Below, piece by piece: positions 34,663 through 43,490 of a stretch of DNA of 63,863 bases. This stretch comes from Synergistaceae bacterium (GTDB lineage: Bacteria; Synergistota; Synergistia; Synergistales; Aminobacteriaceae). The translations under genes and the position numbers were made by a program. The notes beneath the pieces were generated by a model, which was not told the origin of the DNA, did no database searches, and saw only the letters and a program-made list of their open reading frames with translations. Location: positions 1 to 63,863 of the forward strand of contig JAFUYQ010000011.1 in NCBI GenBank assembly GCA_017470485.1, given 5' to 3'. Each line of letters starts with the position of its first letter. The stretch's first letter is position 1.

Positions 34663-35493
34663 TTGCTAATGAAACTCAGAACATTATTTTTTCTCGCTTT
34701 ATTCACTCTTTCGGAAACAGCTTCTTACGCTGAAATTTCGGTTATTTGCAGCTCGTTCCCTGCTTACGATTTCACAAGGCAGATTACCGGCTCGCTTGCT
34801 GACGTTAAATTACTCCTTCCGCCGGGAATTGATCCTCATGATTTCGAGCCTTCCCCTTCAGATATTAAGGCACTGAATGACGCTGATGCTTTCGTCTTCA
34901 CCGACCCTGAACTTGAGGCATGGGCATTGAAAATTTCAGCCTCCCTCAGAAATACCCGTATCATTAACGCCTCTGAAGGTATCGCGTTAATCAACAATGA
35001 CCCTCATATATGGCTCGATTTGTCATTGGCTCAGAAAATGACCGCTAACATTCTCAATTCTCTATGCAAAGTTGACCCCGATAACTCAAAATCCTACACG
35101 CTCAACGCCGATTCATTCTGCTCAAAATTGAATGAGCTTGATGACGCTTTCATGGCCGTGAAAAAGAAAAGGGCTTTAGTTTTTGCTGACGAGTTCTCCG
35201 CAGGTTACTTCGTGAGGCGTTACGGGTTCGATTACGTCAGCGCGTTCGACGGCGAAAATGAACCCTCCGTAAGACGAATGGCCGAAATCCTCAAGTACAT
35301 TCGTAAACATAAGACACGCTACATTTTTGCAGACACCAGCGAAGCTCCTTCAGTTACCCGTGAAATAAGCAGTCAGTCGGGCGCAGGGATACTCGTTTTC
35401 GGGACAGGCCATAAAGTTTATGACACAAGTAAGACGTTCCTTGAGATAATGACAGAGAATTACAGGAACATTCAAGAGGCAATGAATGACTGA
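34663..35493 (+). CDS. Metal-binding lipoprotein-like substrate-binding protein (ZnuA/TroA family)
   Basis: Cluster A-1 (A9) solute-binding protein of a Zn/Mn-type ABC importer. A signal sequence (KLRTLFFLALFTLSETASYA) precedes ICSSFPAYDFTRQI. Metal ligands are expected at GIDPHDFEPSP (His), NDPHIWLDL (His) and ADEFSAGYFVRRYG, where the third ligand would be Asp/Glu rather than His. There is no His-rich loop. TTG 34663 is well spaced from AGGA; ATG 34669 is the alternative. The three transporter genes overlap or abut, so they form one operon. Confidence 0.85.
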   Translation: MLMKLRTLFFLALFTLSETASYAEISVICSSFPAYDFTRQITGSLADVKLLLPPGIDPHDFEPSPSDIKALNDADAFVFTDPELEAWALKISASLRNTRIINASEGIALINNDPHIWLDLSLAQKMTANILNSLCKVDPDNSKSYTLNADSFCSKLNELDDAFMAVKKKRALVFADEFSAGYFVRRYGFDYVSAFDGENEPSVRRMAEILKYIRKHKTRYIFADTSEAPSVTREISSQSGAGILVFGTGHKVYDTSKTFLEIMTENYRNIQEAMND

Positions 35494-36118
35494 GAGATTA
35501 AAACTTGTTGACGCTGTAATAAAATACGGCGATACTCCGGCAATTAACGGCGTTTCGCTTATTGCTCGCTCCGGCGAAATGATATTCATTACCGGCTCGA
35601 ATGGTTCTGGAAAATCAACCCTCACTAAGGGGATTGCAGGTCTTCTCCCGTTATCATCAGGAACTCTCGAACGCACTCCCAAAATGTCCTACGTTCCTCA
35701 ATACGAAGATGCCGACCGCGATTTTCCGGCGAGTGCCGGCGAAATTGTCCTCACTGGAACTCAGAGGCCAGGTAAATTATTCACAACACGTTCAGACCGT
35801 GAAGCCGCTCTCTCCGCTATGAGTGCGTTAGGGATTGACGGTCTTTCGGGCAAAGAAATCAGAACGCTCTCAGGCGGTCAGCTGAGAAGGGTATTCCTTG
35901 CGCGGGCGGTGTGCGGCAAGCCTGAGTTATTGCTTCTTGATGAACCCTGTGCCGGACTTGACGCTCACAGCCATGAGGTACTTTTCGGGGTATTGAGGGG
36001 GTTATTGTCTGAGGGGTGCGCTGTAGTAATGGTTACTCATGACATCTCAGACATTGACGGGATTCCAGAGGCCAGAATAATCCGAATTTCACACGGGAGG
36101 ATTGCAGGTAATGAATGA
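35486..36118 (+). CDS. Zn/Mn-type ABC transporter ATPase (ZnuC-like)
   Basis: The 210-residue ATPase shows Walker A TGSNGSGKSTLTKGI, Q-loop SYVPQYED, signature LSGGQLRRVFLARAV, Walker B LLLLDEPCAGLD and switch His MVTHD. It belongs with the substrate-binding protein (8-base overlap) and the permease. It is shorter than E. coli ZnuC and lacks the Zn-binding C-terminal tail. Confidence 0.92.
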   Translation: MTERLKLVDAVIKYGDTPAINGVSLIARSGEMIFITGSNGSGKSTLTKGIAGLLPLSSGTLERTPKMSYVPQYEDADRDFPASAGEIVLTGTQRPGKLFTTRSDREAALSAMSALGIDGLSGKEIRTLSGGQLRRVFLARAVCGKPELLLLDEPCAGLDAHSHEVLFGVLRGLLSEGCAVVMVTHDISDIDGIPEARIIRISHGRIAGNE

Positions 36119-36914
36119 CATTCTCGAACTCCTTACGTACCCGTTCGCTTACAGGGCGTTAATCGCAGGCTCGTTAATATCAGTCTGTGCTTCAATCTTG
36201 GGAGTGATACTGGTTCTTAAACACTACGCATTAATCGGGCACGGCCTCTCCGAAATCGGTTTCGCCTCGTTGTCATTATCATCAGCATTGAGCGTTCACC
36301 CGATGTATATAGCTCCTCCGTCAGTAATCACAGCGTCATTCATCATTATGTATGTCAGCCGTAAATACAGAACCGCCGGCGACACCGCAATAGCAATAGC
36401 TTCATCAGCGGCCTTAGCGTTCGGAATAGTGGTGTCCTCGTTGTCGGGTACTGCCTCGAACATGAGTTCGTATTTATTCGGGAGCGTTCTTGCTGTGAGC
36501 GAGGGCGATTTGCTTCTTGCCGGTGTAATCTCAGTGATAGTGATAGCGTCATTCATAGTTCTTTATAACAGGTTCTTCCTGATAACTTACAATGAGGATT
36601 ACGCGAGGACATTGGGAATTAACACGGCTGTGTATCAGCTTATAGTGTCGGTGCTGACCTCGCTTGTGGTGGTGATGGGAATGAAGATGACAGGCACATT
36701 ACTGATTTCGGGGGTAATGATTCTTCCGGCGGTGTCGGCGAAAATTATTGCTAAGGGTTTCCGTTCATTGGTAATAATTTCGGGAGTGATTTCATTCGGG
36801 GCGTTCGTTTTCGGGTTAATGATGTCGTTCGTCTTCAACATACCTGCCGGCGCAGGAGTTATTCTATCAAACACCGCTGTACTAATTCTTGTGAAGGTTC
36901 TGGTGAAACGATGA
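36111..36914 (+). CDS. Zn/Mn-type ABC transporter permease (ZnuB-like)
   Basis: ABC-3 family membrane subunit of about 268 residues with some eight or nine helices: PFAYRALIAGSLISVCASIL, YALIGHGLSEIGFASL with the family's HGLSE-type motif, and the closing VVVMGMKMTGTLLISGVMIL, PAVSA. I start at the ATG at 36111, ten bases after GGAGG. It overlaps the ATPase gene by 8 bases. No Zur/Fur-like operator is evident before the operon. Confidence 0.9.
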   Translation: MNDILELLTYPFAYRALIAGSLISVCASILGVILVLKHYALIGHGLSEIGFASLSLSSALSVHPMYIAPPSVITASFIIMYVSRKYRTAGDTAIAIASSAALAFGIVVSSLSGTASNMSSYLFGSVLAVSEGDLLLAGVISVIVIASFIVLYNRFFLITYNEDYARTLGINTAVYQLIVSVLTSLVVVMGMKMTGTLLISGVMILPAVSAKIIAKGFRSLVIISGVISFGAFVFGLMMSFVFNIPAGAGVILSNTAVLILVKVLVKR

Positions 36915-37450
36915 CTGGAAAAGGACATAGACTATCTACATTTTCATTTGTGCTTGGGGCGACCGGCTCACCGTTGGCGGCAACGTTCAGTTTGCTTGGG
37001 AGTACGTTTCCGGATTCGTCCGAGTACCTGATTTTCGGGAAAAGGCGAAACAGGTATCACAGGCGTTACACACACTGGTTTATCCCGTGGCTGGTGATGG
37101 CGTATGTATGTTTTTCGCGTTCGGGGTGGATAGTTCCGAGACTGTCGGCGCTGGTTGACGGGCGGAATGCTCATCTTGATGTCTGGTCATGCGCAGGGTT
37201 CTGGCTGATGGGGTGTGTTCTGCACATTCTCGAAGACGCGTGGTGCGGAACAGTTCCGTTTCTTATCCCGTGGAAACGAAGCGTAGGAATGCACGTCTTC
37301 CACATGGCCAAGAAGATAGGCGAAATGAGCAGAGGCGAAAAGAATTTTGTGCTGTGCTGCGTGGGAATCTCATTGGCTGCGTTCATGGTCAGGACGTTCA
37401 CGGTGAGCAGCTTCATTGAGTTCTGCGTGAATATCTGGAGGAATATTTAG
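36911..37450 (+). CDS. YdjM-like membrane-bound metal-dependent hydrolase
   Basis: The 179 residues resemble the LexA-regulated YdjM family: a leading MTGKGHRLSTFSFVLGA, then LLGSTFPDSSEYLIFGKRRN and RYHRRYTHWFIPW, where D, H and H are the putative metal ligands, plus about three hydrophobic segments. The substrate is unknown. It overlaps the ABC permease gene by 4 bases, so it rides on the metal transporter operon, which may tie it to metal supply or be chance. Confidence 0.75.
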   Translation: MTGKGHRLSTFSFVLGATGSPLAATFSLLGSTFPDSSEYLIFGKRRNRYHRRYTHWFIPWLVMAYVCFSRSGWIVPRLSALVDGRNAHLDVWSCAGFWLMGCVLHILEDAWCGTVPFLIPWKRSVGMHVFHMAKKIGEMSRGEKNFVLCCVGISLAAFMVRTFTVSSFIEFCVNIWRNI

Positions 37451-37457
37451 GAAAGAA

Positions 37458-38054
37458 TTAATCCTGTTTTCTGAACAGCCCAGCTATAGCCGTAACCGAC
37501 TTAATCGGCGACATCATCATCGACCTAGTAACACTTAATCCGATTCTTTTCGTTGCATTAAGTATTGCGATGATGTCCTCAGTAACATTCATGCTCAAGT
37601 CCCCGTAGCCCGGACTGAACCTCGAAGTCATACGCTCGCCCTCATGAAGCGTGGGAACAATCTCGCTACTGATGAACTGGTCGATGAATGCGTCAATTCT
37701 CACACTGGCGCACGCATCAAGCGCAATCCCTTCAAGCATGTTCCTGTTCTGAGCAATAGTTATCTGTCTGTCAGTTTCATGGCCGAGCGTGGCCGCAAGC
37801 ATTATGCACTCATCGCTTCGGGCGGTAAGACGGGCAATATCATTGCTTCGGAGATATGCCCCTTCAACCTCTAATCCGCCGTCAAAACGTGAGACATTAA
37901 ATCTTCCCCAGACACATCTCGGAGTTATATACCCCTCAAGCCTCCCGAAAGCCTCAATAACCATACTTTCTAACTCGTCATTGCGGCCTTCAGGAGGTAC
38001 TCTCATGTACCGAAGGGCATCGGTGATTAATTTATACGTTGGTACGAACGGCAT
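37458..38054 (-). CDS. Stand-alone MetH activation-domain-like protein
   Basis: The 198 residues correspond to the AdoMet-binding activation domain of cobalamin-dependent methionine synthase. The signature is TSRFSPGYGDLSMN (RxSPGYGD) plus MMMSPIKSVTAIAGL (P-x-K-S-V-T-A). In most bacteria this is the last domain of MetH; here it is a separate protein overlapping metF by 23 bases. It probably helps re-methylate oxidised B12 on a split MetH encoded elsewhere. Confidence 0.85.
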   Translation of the reverse strand: MPFVPTYKLITDALRYMRVPPEGRNDELESMVIEAFGRLEGYITPRCVWGRFNVSRFDGGLEVEGAYLRSNDIARLTARSDECIMLAATLGHETDRQITIAQNRNMLEGIALDACASVRIDAFIDQFISSEIVPTLHEGERMTSRFSPGYGDLSMNVTEDIIAILNATKRIGLSVTRSMMMSPIKSVTAIAGLFRKQD

Positions 38055-38919
38055 AACGCTTCGTGTAAAGCACTGACCTTATACCTGCGTCAATCCTTCT
38101 CACCGTGTCAGCCTGATTCATCGTGTAAAGATGTATTCCCTCAACTCCACGCGCAAGAAGATCTATTATCTGCTCGGTCGCGTAAGCTATTCCGGCTTCC
38201 TTAACGGCTCCTTGATTATGGCCGTAAGCCTCGACGAAACGCCTTACTCTTTCGGGAACTGAGGCTCCGCACATCTCGACTACCTTCGGGATTTGAGCTG
38301 CTGCGGTGATGGGCATTATTCCGGCGATAATGGGCTGTGTTATTCCCATTGAACGCGCTCTTTCGCGCCAGCTGCAGAAAATATCATTGTCGAAAAACAG
38401 CTGTGATATTAAGCCTTTGACACCCAGCTTGCATTTCTCTTTGAGGTAGTATAAATCCTGTTCGACTGATTCGGCTTCGGGGTGTTTTTCGGGGTAACAT
38501 GCCGCGAAAATATCAAAGTCATCGCCGTATTCATCATGAATGAACGCTATTAACTCTGAGGCATGATGGAAGTCGCCCAAGTCAGATTTGTCTTTGAGGT
38601 CGCCTCTTAAAGCGAGAATGTTACGGACGTTATTGGCCTTGAGCTGGTCGAGAATAGCTTTGATTTCTGAACGTGTTGTCCCGACGCAGGTCAAGTGAGC
38701 GACTCCGCACGTGCTGTAACGGTTCTGAATGCCTGACGCGATTTCGACTGTGTTATCGCGGCTTGAACCTCCTGCGCCGTAAGTTACGCTGATTAAGTCG
38801 GGGTTGAAACTCACAAGGCTGTCGATTACACCGTAAGTGCCTTCAGTGCTTTTATTACCTTTGGGCGGAAATATCTCAAACGTGTAACTGGGCGCAAGTT
38901 TATCGAAAAAGTTGACCAT
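38032..38919 (-). CDS. metF: 5,10-Methylenetetrahydrofolate reductase
   Basis: FAD enzyme that makes 5-methyl-THF, the methyl donor for MetH. The 295 residues are full length, with YTFEIFPPKGNKSTE, SVTYGAGGSSRDNTV, ALRGDL and FDIFAACYPEKHPEA. AAGGAGAG lies 10 bases before the ATG. It overlaps the MetH activation gene downstream and follows the secreted esterase gene by 6 bases. Confidence 0.95.
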   Translation of the reverse strand: MVNFFDKLAPSYTFEIFPPKGNKSTEGTYGVIDSLVSFNPDLISVTYGAGGSSRDNTVEIASGIQNRYSTCGVAHLTCVGTTRSEIKAILDQLKANNVRNILALRGDLKDKSDLGDFHHASELIAFIHDEYGDDFDIFAACYPEKHPEAESVEQDLYYLKEKCKLGVKGLISQLFFDNDIFCSWRERARSMGITQPIIAGIMPITAAAQIPKVVEMCGASVPERVRRFVEAYGHNQGAVKEAGIAYATEQIIDLLARGVEGIHLYTMNQADTVRRIDAGIRSVLYTKRYAVRTNV

Positions 38920-38925
38920 TATTTA

Positions 38926-39864
38926 TTACTCTCCTTTTTTCTGTGCCGTGAGCCAATTCCTTACGGCCTCAATCCTGTAAGCGTAATCGAATGATGTCAT
39001 ATGTTCCGAGTAATTACCCTCTGTTCCTTCGGGCAGTGTGCTTCCCTTCCTGAACATTATGAAATTTGCGGCCTGACCGTTCTCAAGACGGACATCAGGC
39101 TTCTTCGCGTCAACTTCTGTGAAAACGGAGAATTTTCCGGCTTTATCCCTCGTGAACATGTCAATGACTTCGTTCATACCGGCTGAGGCTTTGGGATCTC
39201 CTTCTGAGGCAAGATAAACGAACTTCTGACCCTCAAGCCCCTTCAGAACGTTAATGTCCCACTGCCCCGAAACAAACATGCAGGCCGTGAACATTTCAGG
39301 GTGTCTCGAAGAAAGCACAAGGAATGTCATGCAGCCCATTGACTGACCTGTTGCATAGACTCTCGATTCGTCAGCATTGTAATTTTTCACAGCCCAGTTC
39401 ACGAAACGCCCTGCAAGTTCAACATAATCACTCTCAACGAATCCATTGTGGTCGTCAAGAACTATTGACGGGAACGAAGGAACAATGACGATACAGTCAT
39501 GCCTGCACCAGATAAGCCCTCCCAATCCCTGAGTCAGCGAATACTGAGGCTCTTTACCGGCTGAACTTCCGTCAGCAATGAAGAAGACTACTGGGAATTT
39601 ACTGCCCGATGAAGAACCTTCAGGAAGATAAACGCTGTAGGCAATATTCAATCCTGTAACATCATCGCTGTAGTTATGAGTCTTGAAATTCGGAAGGTAC
39701 TCGGTGATAAGGGACTGTAATTCTTTATCATCTGACTTTTCGGGACGGTAAATATTTCCTCTGTTCGCGGAACTTTTTTCGGAATGAAAATTTACATCAG
39801 CACTTGACGCGAAACATACTGATGAAGAAACGAGGATTACGAGGAGGGCAATAAAATTCCTCAC
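38926..39864 (-). CDS. Secreted alpha/beta-hydrolase (esterase D / LpqC-like)
   Basis: The 312-residue protein has a signal peptide (FIALLVILVSSSVCFASS) and an alpha/beta-hydrolase core. ESRVYATGQSMGCMTFLVLS holds the nucleophile Ser (GxSxG), KFPVVFFIADGSS the oxyanion region, and HMTSFDYAYRIEAVRNWL the likely catalytic His. It resembles PHB-depolymerase/feruloyl-esterase-like enzymes; the substrate is unknown. Oddly it sits between speD (4-base overlap) and metF, in an otherwise cytoplasmic one-carbon operon. Confidence 0.8.
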   Translation of the reverse strand: MRNFIALLVILVSSSVCFASSADVNFHSEKSSANRGNIYRPEKSDDKELQSLITEYLPNFKTHNYSDDVTGLNIAYSVYLPEGSSSGSKFPVVFFIADGSSAGKEPQYSLTQGLGGLIWCRHDCIVIVPSFPSIVLDDHNGFVESDYVELAGRFVNWAVKNYNADESRVYATGQSMGCMTFLVLSSRHPEMFTACMFVSGQWDINVLKGLEGQKFVYLASEGDPKASAGMNEVIDMFTRDKAGKFSVFTEVDAKKPDVRLENGQAANFIMFRKGSTLPEGTEGNYSEHMTSFDYAYRIEAVRNWLTAQKKGE

Positions 39865-40274
39865 GCTTTAAGGCCGTCCTTTCTGTCCTCCTCCCAAGTT
39901 ATGAACGAGTGGTAATATTTCTCGTCATTATCGTCAAGGCCGCGTGTTATTTCAGTAACATGAATGTGCGAGGCTTTAACCATTTCGAGGACGTAATCGA
40001 CAGCGAGCATAGGTTCAGTGTGTGCGCCGCATGTGTAAATGTCCAGAGCCATGTAATTGACTTCCGGCCATGTGTGAATAGACAAATGCGACTCGCTGAT
40101 TACAACTACACCGCTTACGCCGTTAGGGGGGAATTTGTTGAACGATACCGACCAAACCTGAGCATGAGCGCGGTTGGCGGCCTCAACGAGAATATCCTGA
40201 AGTTTAGCAACGTTAGTGATTGTATCATCACAGCCGGAAACTTCAACAATGTAGTGAACGCCTTTTGGGGACAA
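39861..40274 (-). CDS. speD: S-adenosylmethionine decarboxylase proenzyme
   Basis: SpeD decarboxylates SAM for spermidine synthesis. The 137 residues show the self-processing site ISESHLSIHTWPE (cleaved before Ser to give the pyruvoyl group) and MALDIYTCGAHTEP with the catalytic Cys. The start is TTG at 40274, 13 bases after GGGAGG. It heads a minus-strand operon with the esterase, metF and the MetH activation protein. No spermidine synthase is in the window. Confidence 0.94.
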   Translation of the reverse strand: MSPKGVHYIVEVSGCDDTITNVAKLQDILVEAANRAHAQVWSVSFNKFPPNGVSGVVVISESHLSIHTWPEVNYMALDIYTCGAHTEPMLAVDYVLEMVKASHIHVTEITRGLDDNDEKYYHSFITWEEDRKDGLKA

Positions 40275-40334
40275 TTTAGAATCTCAACCTCCCGGGAAAA
40301 TGCAATTTTTCGGAAATTGTACCATATAAAGTTC

Positions 40335-41522
40335 TTAACTTCTCTCTTTCACTCTCCGCACCCTCAATACTCCGTTAATCTCTCTAAGTCTTTCCGTAGT
40401 ATCGTCAGGCATTTTGTGCGAAATGTCAACAAGCGTGTAAGCGTATGAGCCTTTAGCTTTGTTGATGAGGTTCTCGATGTTAAGGCCGCTGCTACCGAAG
40501 AATGACGTTATTCCCGAAAGCATCGCAGGTATATTCCTGTGAAGTATCGCCACTCTTGCTTCAGCTCCGCAGGTTCCGGCGTTAGTCTCAGGGAAATTAA
40601 CGCTGTTGGTTATGTTGCCGTTGTCGAGGTAATCCTGAAGCTGAACGGCCGCCATTACCGCGCAGTTCTCTTCAGCCTCTTCGGTTGAAGCTCCCAAGTG
40701 CGGAAGGACTATTGAATTAGGAAGAGCGGCACTTACCGTGTTGGGAAAATCAGAAACGTATGCGCTGACTTTTCCAGAAGTGAGAGCGTCCCTTAATGCC
40801 TCCTCATCGACAAGAACATCACGGGCAAAATTCATTATCTTAATTCCGTCCCTCATTCTCGAAATTGTTTCGGCGTTAATCATGTGCCTAGTCGAGTCCA
40901 TAGCCGGAACATGTATCGTTATGAAGTCTGAGACAGCGTAAACTTCCTCAGGGGTATCAGCATGTTTGACCATAGGGCTTAACGTCCACGCTGATTTGAC
41001 GGATAAATAAGGGTCGTAGCCGAGAACATTCATTCCGAGACTTACTGCTGAATTTGCGACCTGTACGCCGATCGCTCCAAGCCCGATTATTCCGAGCGTC
41101 CTGCCCTTAATCTCATGGCCTGAAAAATTCTTCTTTGCTTTCTCGGCGAGTTTAGTGATGTCTGGATTTCCAGCGTTGTCCCTAACCCATTTGATACCGC
41201 CGTAAATATCCCTTGAGGCCAAAAGCAGTCCGGCAACCACCAATTCTTTCACCGAGTTAGCGTTCGCGCCGGGAGTGTTGAAGACAACGATGCCATTCTC
41301 GGAACATCTCTCAATCGGAATGTTATTGACTCCAGCTCCAGCACGGGCTATGGCTCTAAGGCCTTCGGGGAAATTCATCTCTTTCATGTCTGCTGACCTC
41401 ACTAAAATTCCGGCAGCCTCGTCAATATTTTCAGTGAGGGTGTAGCCTTTACGGAATTTTTCTGTTCCGGCAGGCGAGATGTTATTGAGGCAGAAAATTT
41501 TGCGTCCTTTAGGAGCTAACAT
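40335..41522 (-). CDS. serA: D-3-phosphoglycerate dehydrogenase
   Basis: First enzyme of serine synthesis. About 395 residues: catalytic domain with ARAGAGVNNIPIERC and FNTPGANANSVKELV, NAD motif LGIIGLGAIGVQVANSA, the catalytic His in LPHLGASTEEAEENCA, and a C-terminal ACT domain starting near SSGLNIENLIN for serine feedback. The start is the ATG at 41522, immediately after the serC stop; the frame open to 41597 lies inside serC. It forms an operon with serC. Confidence 0.94.
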   Translation of the reverse strand: MLAPKGRKIFCLNNISPAGTEKFRKGYTLTENIDEAAGILVRSADMKEMNFPEGLRAIARAGAGVNNIPIERCSENGIVVFNTPGANANSVKELVVAGLLLASRDIYGGIKWVRDNAGNPDITKLAEKAKKNFSGHEIKGRTLGIIGLGAIGVQVANSAVSLGMNVLGYDPYLSVKSAWTLSPMVKHADTPEEVYAVSDFITIHVPAMDSTRHMINAETISRMRDGIKIMNFARDVLVDEEALRDALTSGKVSAYVSDFPNTVSAALPNSIVLPHLGASTEEAEENCAVMAAVQLQDYLDNGNITNSVNFPETNAGTCGAEARVAILHRNIPAMLSGITSFFGSSGLNIENLINKAKGSYAYTLVDISHKMPDDTTERLREINGVLRVRRVKERS

Positions 41523-41523
41523 T

Positions 41524-42609
41524 CTAATTCGTGTGTCTCCTCTCGAAATCAGCCATGAAATCAACCAACGCTTTAACGCCCTCAACAGGCATAGCATTGT
41601 AGATTGAAGCCCTCATTCCGCCGACTGAACGGTGTCCCTTGATGTTACGCAATCCGGCCTTCTCAGCCTCAGCGACAAACTCAGCGTCAAGCTCCTTATT
41701 GCCGGTAACGAACGGTACATTCATGAGCGAACGGTCTTTCTTTTCGACAGTGCCGTGAAAGATTTTCGAGCCGTCAAGGTAATCGTAGAGGAGTTTAGCT
41801 TTTTCCTGATTGATTTTGTGGATTGCCTCAGTTCCGCCGAGTTTCAATAGCCATTTGAAGACGAGTCCGCAAATGTAAATGTTGTAGCATGGCGGTGTGT
41901 TGTAGAGCGACTTGTTCTCGGAATGAGTCTTGTACTTCATCATCGTTGGCGTGAACGGTAGAACATCATCAGTGATTAAGTCATCGCGGATAATGAGGAT
42001 TGTTACGCCTGCTGGGCCTACGTTTTTCTGAACGCCTCCCCAGATTATGCCGTAACGCGAGACATCAACAGGCTCGCTCAGGAACATTGACGACACGTCA
42101 GCGACAAGCGGCTTGCCTTTAGTGTCGGGCAATTCTCGAATCGTTGTGCCGTGAACAGTCTCGTTCTGGCAGATGTAAACGTAATCTGACTCCGGCGTAA
42201 CATTGAGGTTTGAGAGGTCGGGAACGTAAGAATAGTTTTTGTCCTCAGAAGTCGCTATGACGTGAACGTCCCCGAAGATTTTAGCTTCTTGGGCGGCTTT
42301 CTTTGACCATTGACCAGTGATGATGTAGTCGGCGGATTTGCGGCGCATGAGGTTCATGGGAATCATCGCGAACTGAGTGCAGCCTCCGCCCTGAAGGAAT
42401 AAGACCTTGTAATTCTCAGGAATGTTCATGAGGGTGCGGAGATTTTTTTCAGCGGTGAATAAAATTTCCTCGAAGTCTTTTGAACGGTGGCTCATTTCCA
42501 TTACGGACATGCCTGAAGCTCCGTACTCTAACATTTCTTTCTGTGCCGTGATTAAAACCTCTTCAGGAAGGACGGCCGGCCCTGCGCTGAAGTTGAATAC
42601 TCTGCTCAA
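41524..42609 (-). CDS. serC: Phosphoserine aminotransferase
   Basis: PLP enzyme for the second step of serine synthesis. About 361 residues, with VFNFSAGPAVLPEEVL, MSVMEMSHRSKDF, FLQGGGCTQFAMIPMNL and the PLP-lysine region YGIIWGGVQKNVGPAGVTIL. The start is TTG at 42609, eight bases after a perfect AGGAGG; the longer frame to 42699 adds 30 residues inside the upstream gene. It comes directly before serA. Confidence 0.94.
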   Translation of the reverse strand: MSRVFNFSAGPAVLPEEVLITAQKEMLEYGASGMSVMEMSHRSKDFEEILFTAEKNLRTLMNIPENYKVLFLQGGGCTQFAMIPMNLMRRKSADYIITGQWSKKAAQEAKIFGDVHVIATSEDKNYSYVPDLSNLNVTPESDYVYICQNETVHGTTIRELPDTKGKPLVADVSSMFLSEPVDVSRYGIIWGGVQKNVGPAGVTILIIRDDLITDDVLPFTPTMMKYKTHSENKSLYNTPPCYNIYICGLVFKWLLKLGGTEAIHKINQEKAKLLYDYLDGSKIFHGTVEKKDRSLMNVPFVTGNKELDAEFVAEAEKAGLRNIKGHRSVGGMRASIYNAMPVEGVKALVDFMADFERRHTN

Positions 42610-42626
42610 ATTTATTTTCCTCCTGT

Positions 42627-43415
42627 CTATTTTAATAGCGAAATTAAAGAAACGATTGCCTGAAACGCGCAAATTCCTACAGCTGTAGCGATTGCCCATA
42701 AAGCGATATTGTTTGACTTTCTGTTGTTTAGGTCATCTATACGTGAGTTCGTAATGGTAACAGCGTCCATAACACCGTCAATCTTAGTTTCGAGTCTTTT
42801 CTCCACTCCGTCAATCTTGGTATTGAGTCCATGCTCAACACTATCAATCTTGGCTGTAAGTTTCTGCTTAACGCTATCAATCTTGGTGTCAAGTCTTTCC
42901 TCAACATCGTCAATCTTGGCTGTGAGCTTCTGCTCAACGCCGTCAATCTTAGCGTCAAGTTTCTTTTCCACGCCGTCAATCTTCAATGTAAGTTTTTGCT
43001 CTACACCATCAATCTTGGCATTGAGTCCCTGCTCAACATTATCAATCTTAGCCGTGAGTTCCTGCTTTACACTGTCAATCTTGGTGTCAAGCCTTTCCTC
43101 AACATCGTCAATCTTGGCTGTGAGTTTCTGTTCAACGCCGTCAATCTTAGCGTCAAGTCTTTTCTCTACTCCGTCAATCTTGTCAGTGAGTTTCTGCTCA
43201 ACACTGTCAATTTTGGTTTCAAGTCTTTTCTCAACCCCATCAATCTTAACGTCAAGAGCCTTTATCTCTCCGCGCATTTCACGGATTTCTCCCTTAATGT
43301 CGCTGGCGATAGCTTCCTGACGCGCCATATTGCGCTCCATTAACGCCTCGATTCTCGCAAGCTGTAAATCATGAACTTGAAGTGTTACGTATTCTTCATC
43401 TTGCACGGCATTCAT
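42627..43415 (-). CDS. Membrane-anchored hendecad-repeat coiled-coil protein
   Basis: Of 262 residues, 57-210 are fourteen tandem 11-residue units with consensus KID-[GDS]-VE-[QK]-[KR]-L-[DT]-A/T. Hydrophobic positions (I, V, L) repeat with an 11-residue period, which points to a long hendecad coiled coil. A single membrane helix lies near the C-terminus (NIALWAIATAVGICAFQAIV). The N-terminal 56 residues are charged and helical. It resembles DUF1640/Bdr-like tail-anchored coiled-coil proteins only in shape. It precedes serC by 17 bases and diverges from the AlaX-type gene. Function unknown. Confidence 0.75.
   Translation of the reverse strand: MNAVQDEEYVTLQVHDLQLARIEALMERNMARQEAIASDIKGEIREMRGEIKALDVKIDGVEKRLETKIDSVEQKLTDKIDGVEKRLDAKIDGVEQKLTAKIDDVEERLDTKIDSVKQELTAKIDNVEQGLNAKIDGVEQKLTLKIDGVEKKLDAKIDGVEQKLTAKIDDVEERLDTKIDSVKQKLTAKIDSVEHGLNTKIDGVEKRLETKIDGVMDAVTITNSRIDDLNNRKSNNIALWAIATAVGICAFQAIVSLISLLK
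42786..43247. repeat. 33-bp tandem repeats encoding the hendecads
   Basis: Fourteen diverged 33-base units (462 bases). Units 4-7 and 10-13 match each other in the same order (QKLTA, DDVEERLDT, SVKQxLTA, VExGLN), a higher-order period of six units or 198 bases. This points to segmental duplication. Because the unit is a multiple of three, copy changes alter length but not frame. Confidence 0.85.
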
Positions 43416-43490
43416 AAATCAATTCCTCCTTTCGCTATTAATAGCTGTATTATAATTCACTCAGAAAATTTTAACGGGAAGTGAATTTTT

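Noticed and set aside
42709..43343. Two long open frames antisense to the coiled-coil gene
   Set aside because: They arise from the 33-base repeat, lack ribosome-binding sites and have no sensible composition.
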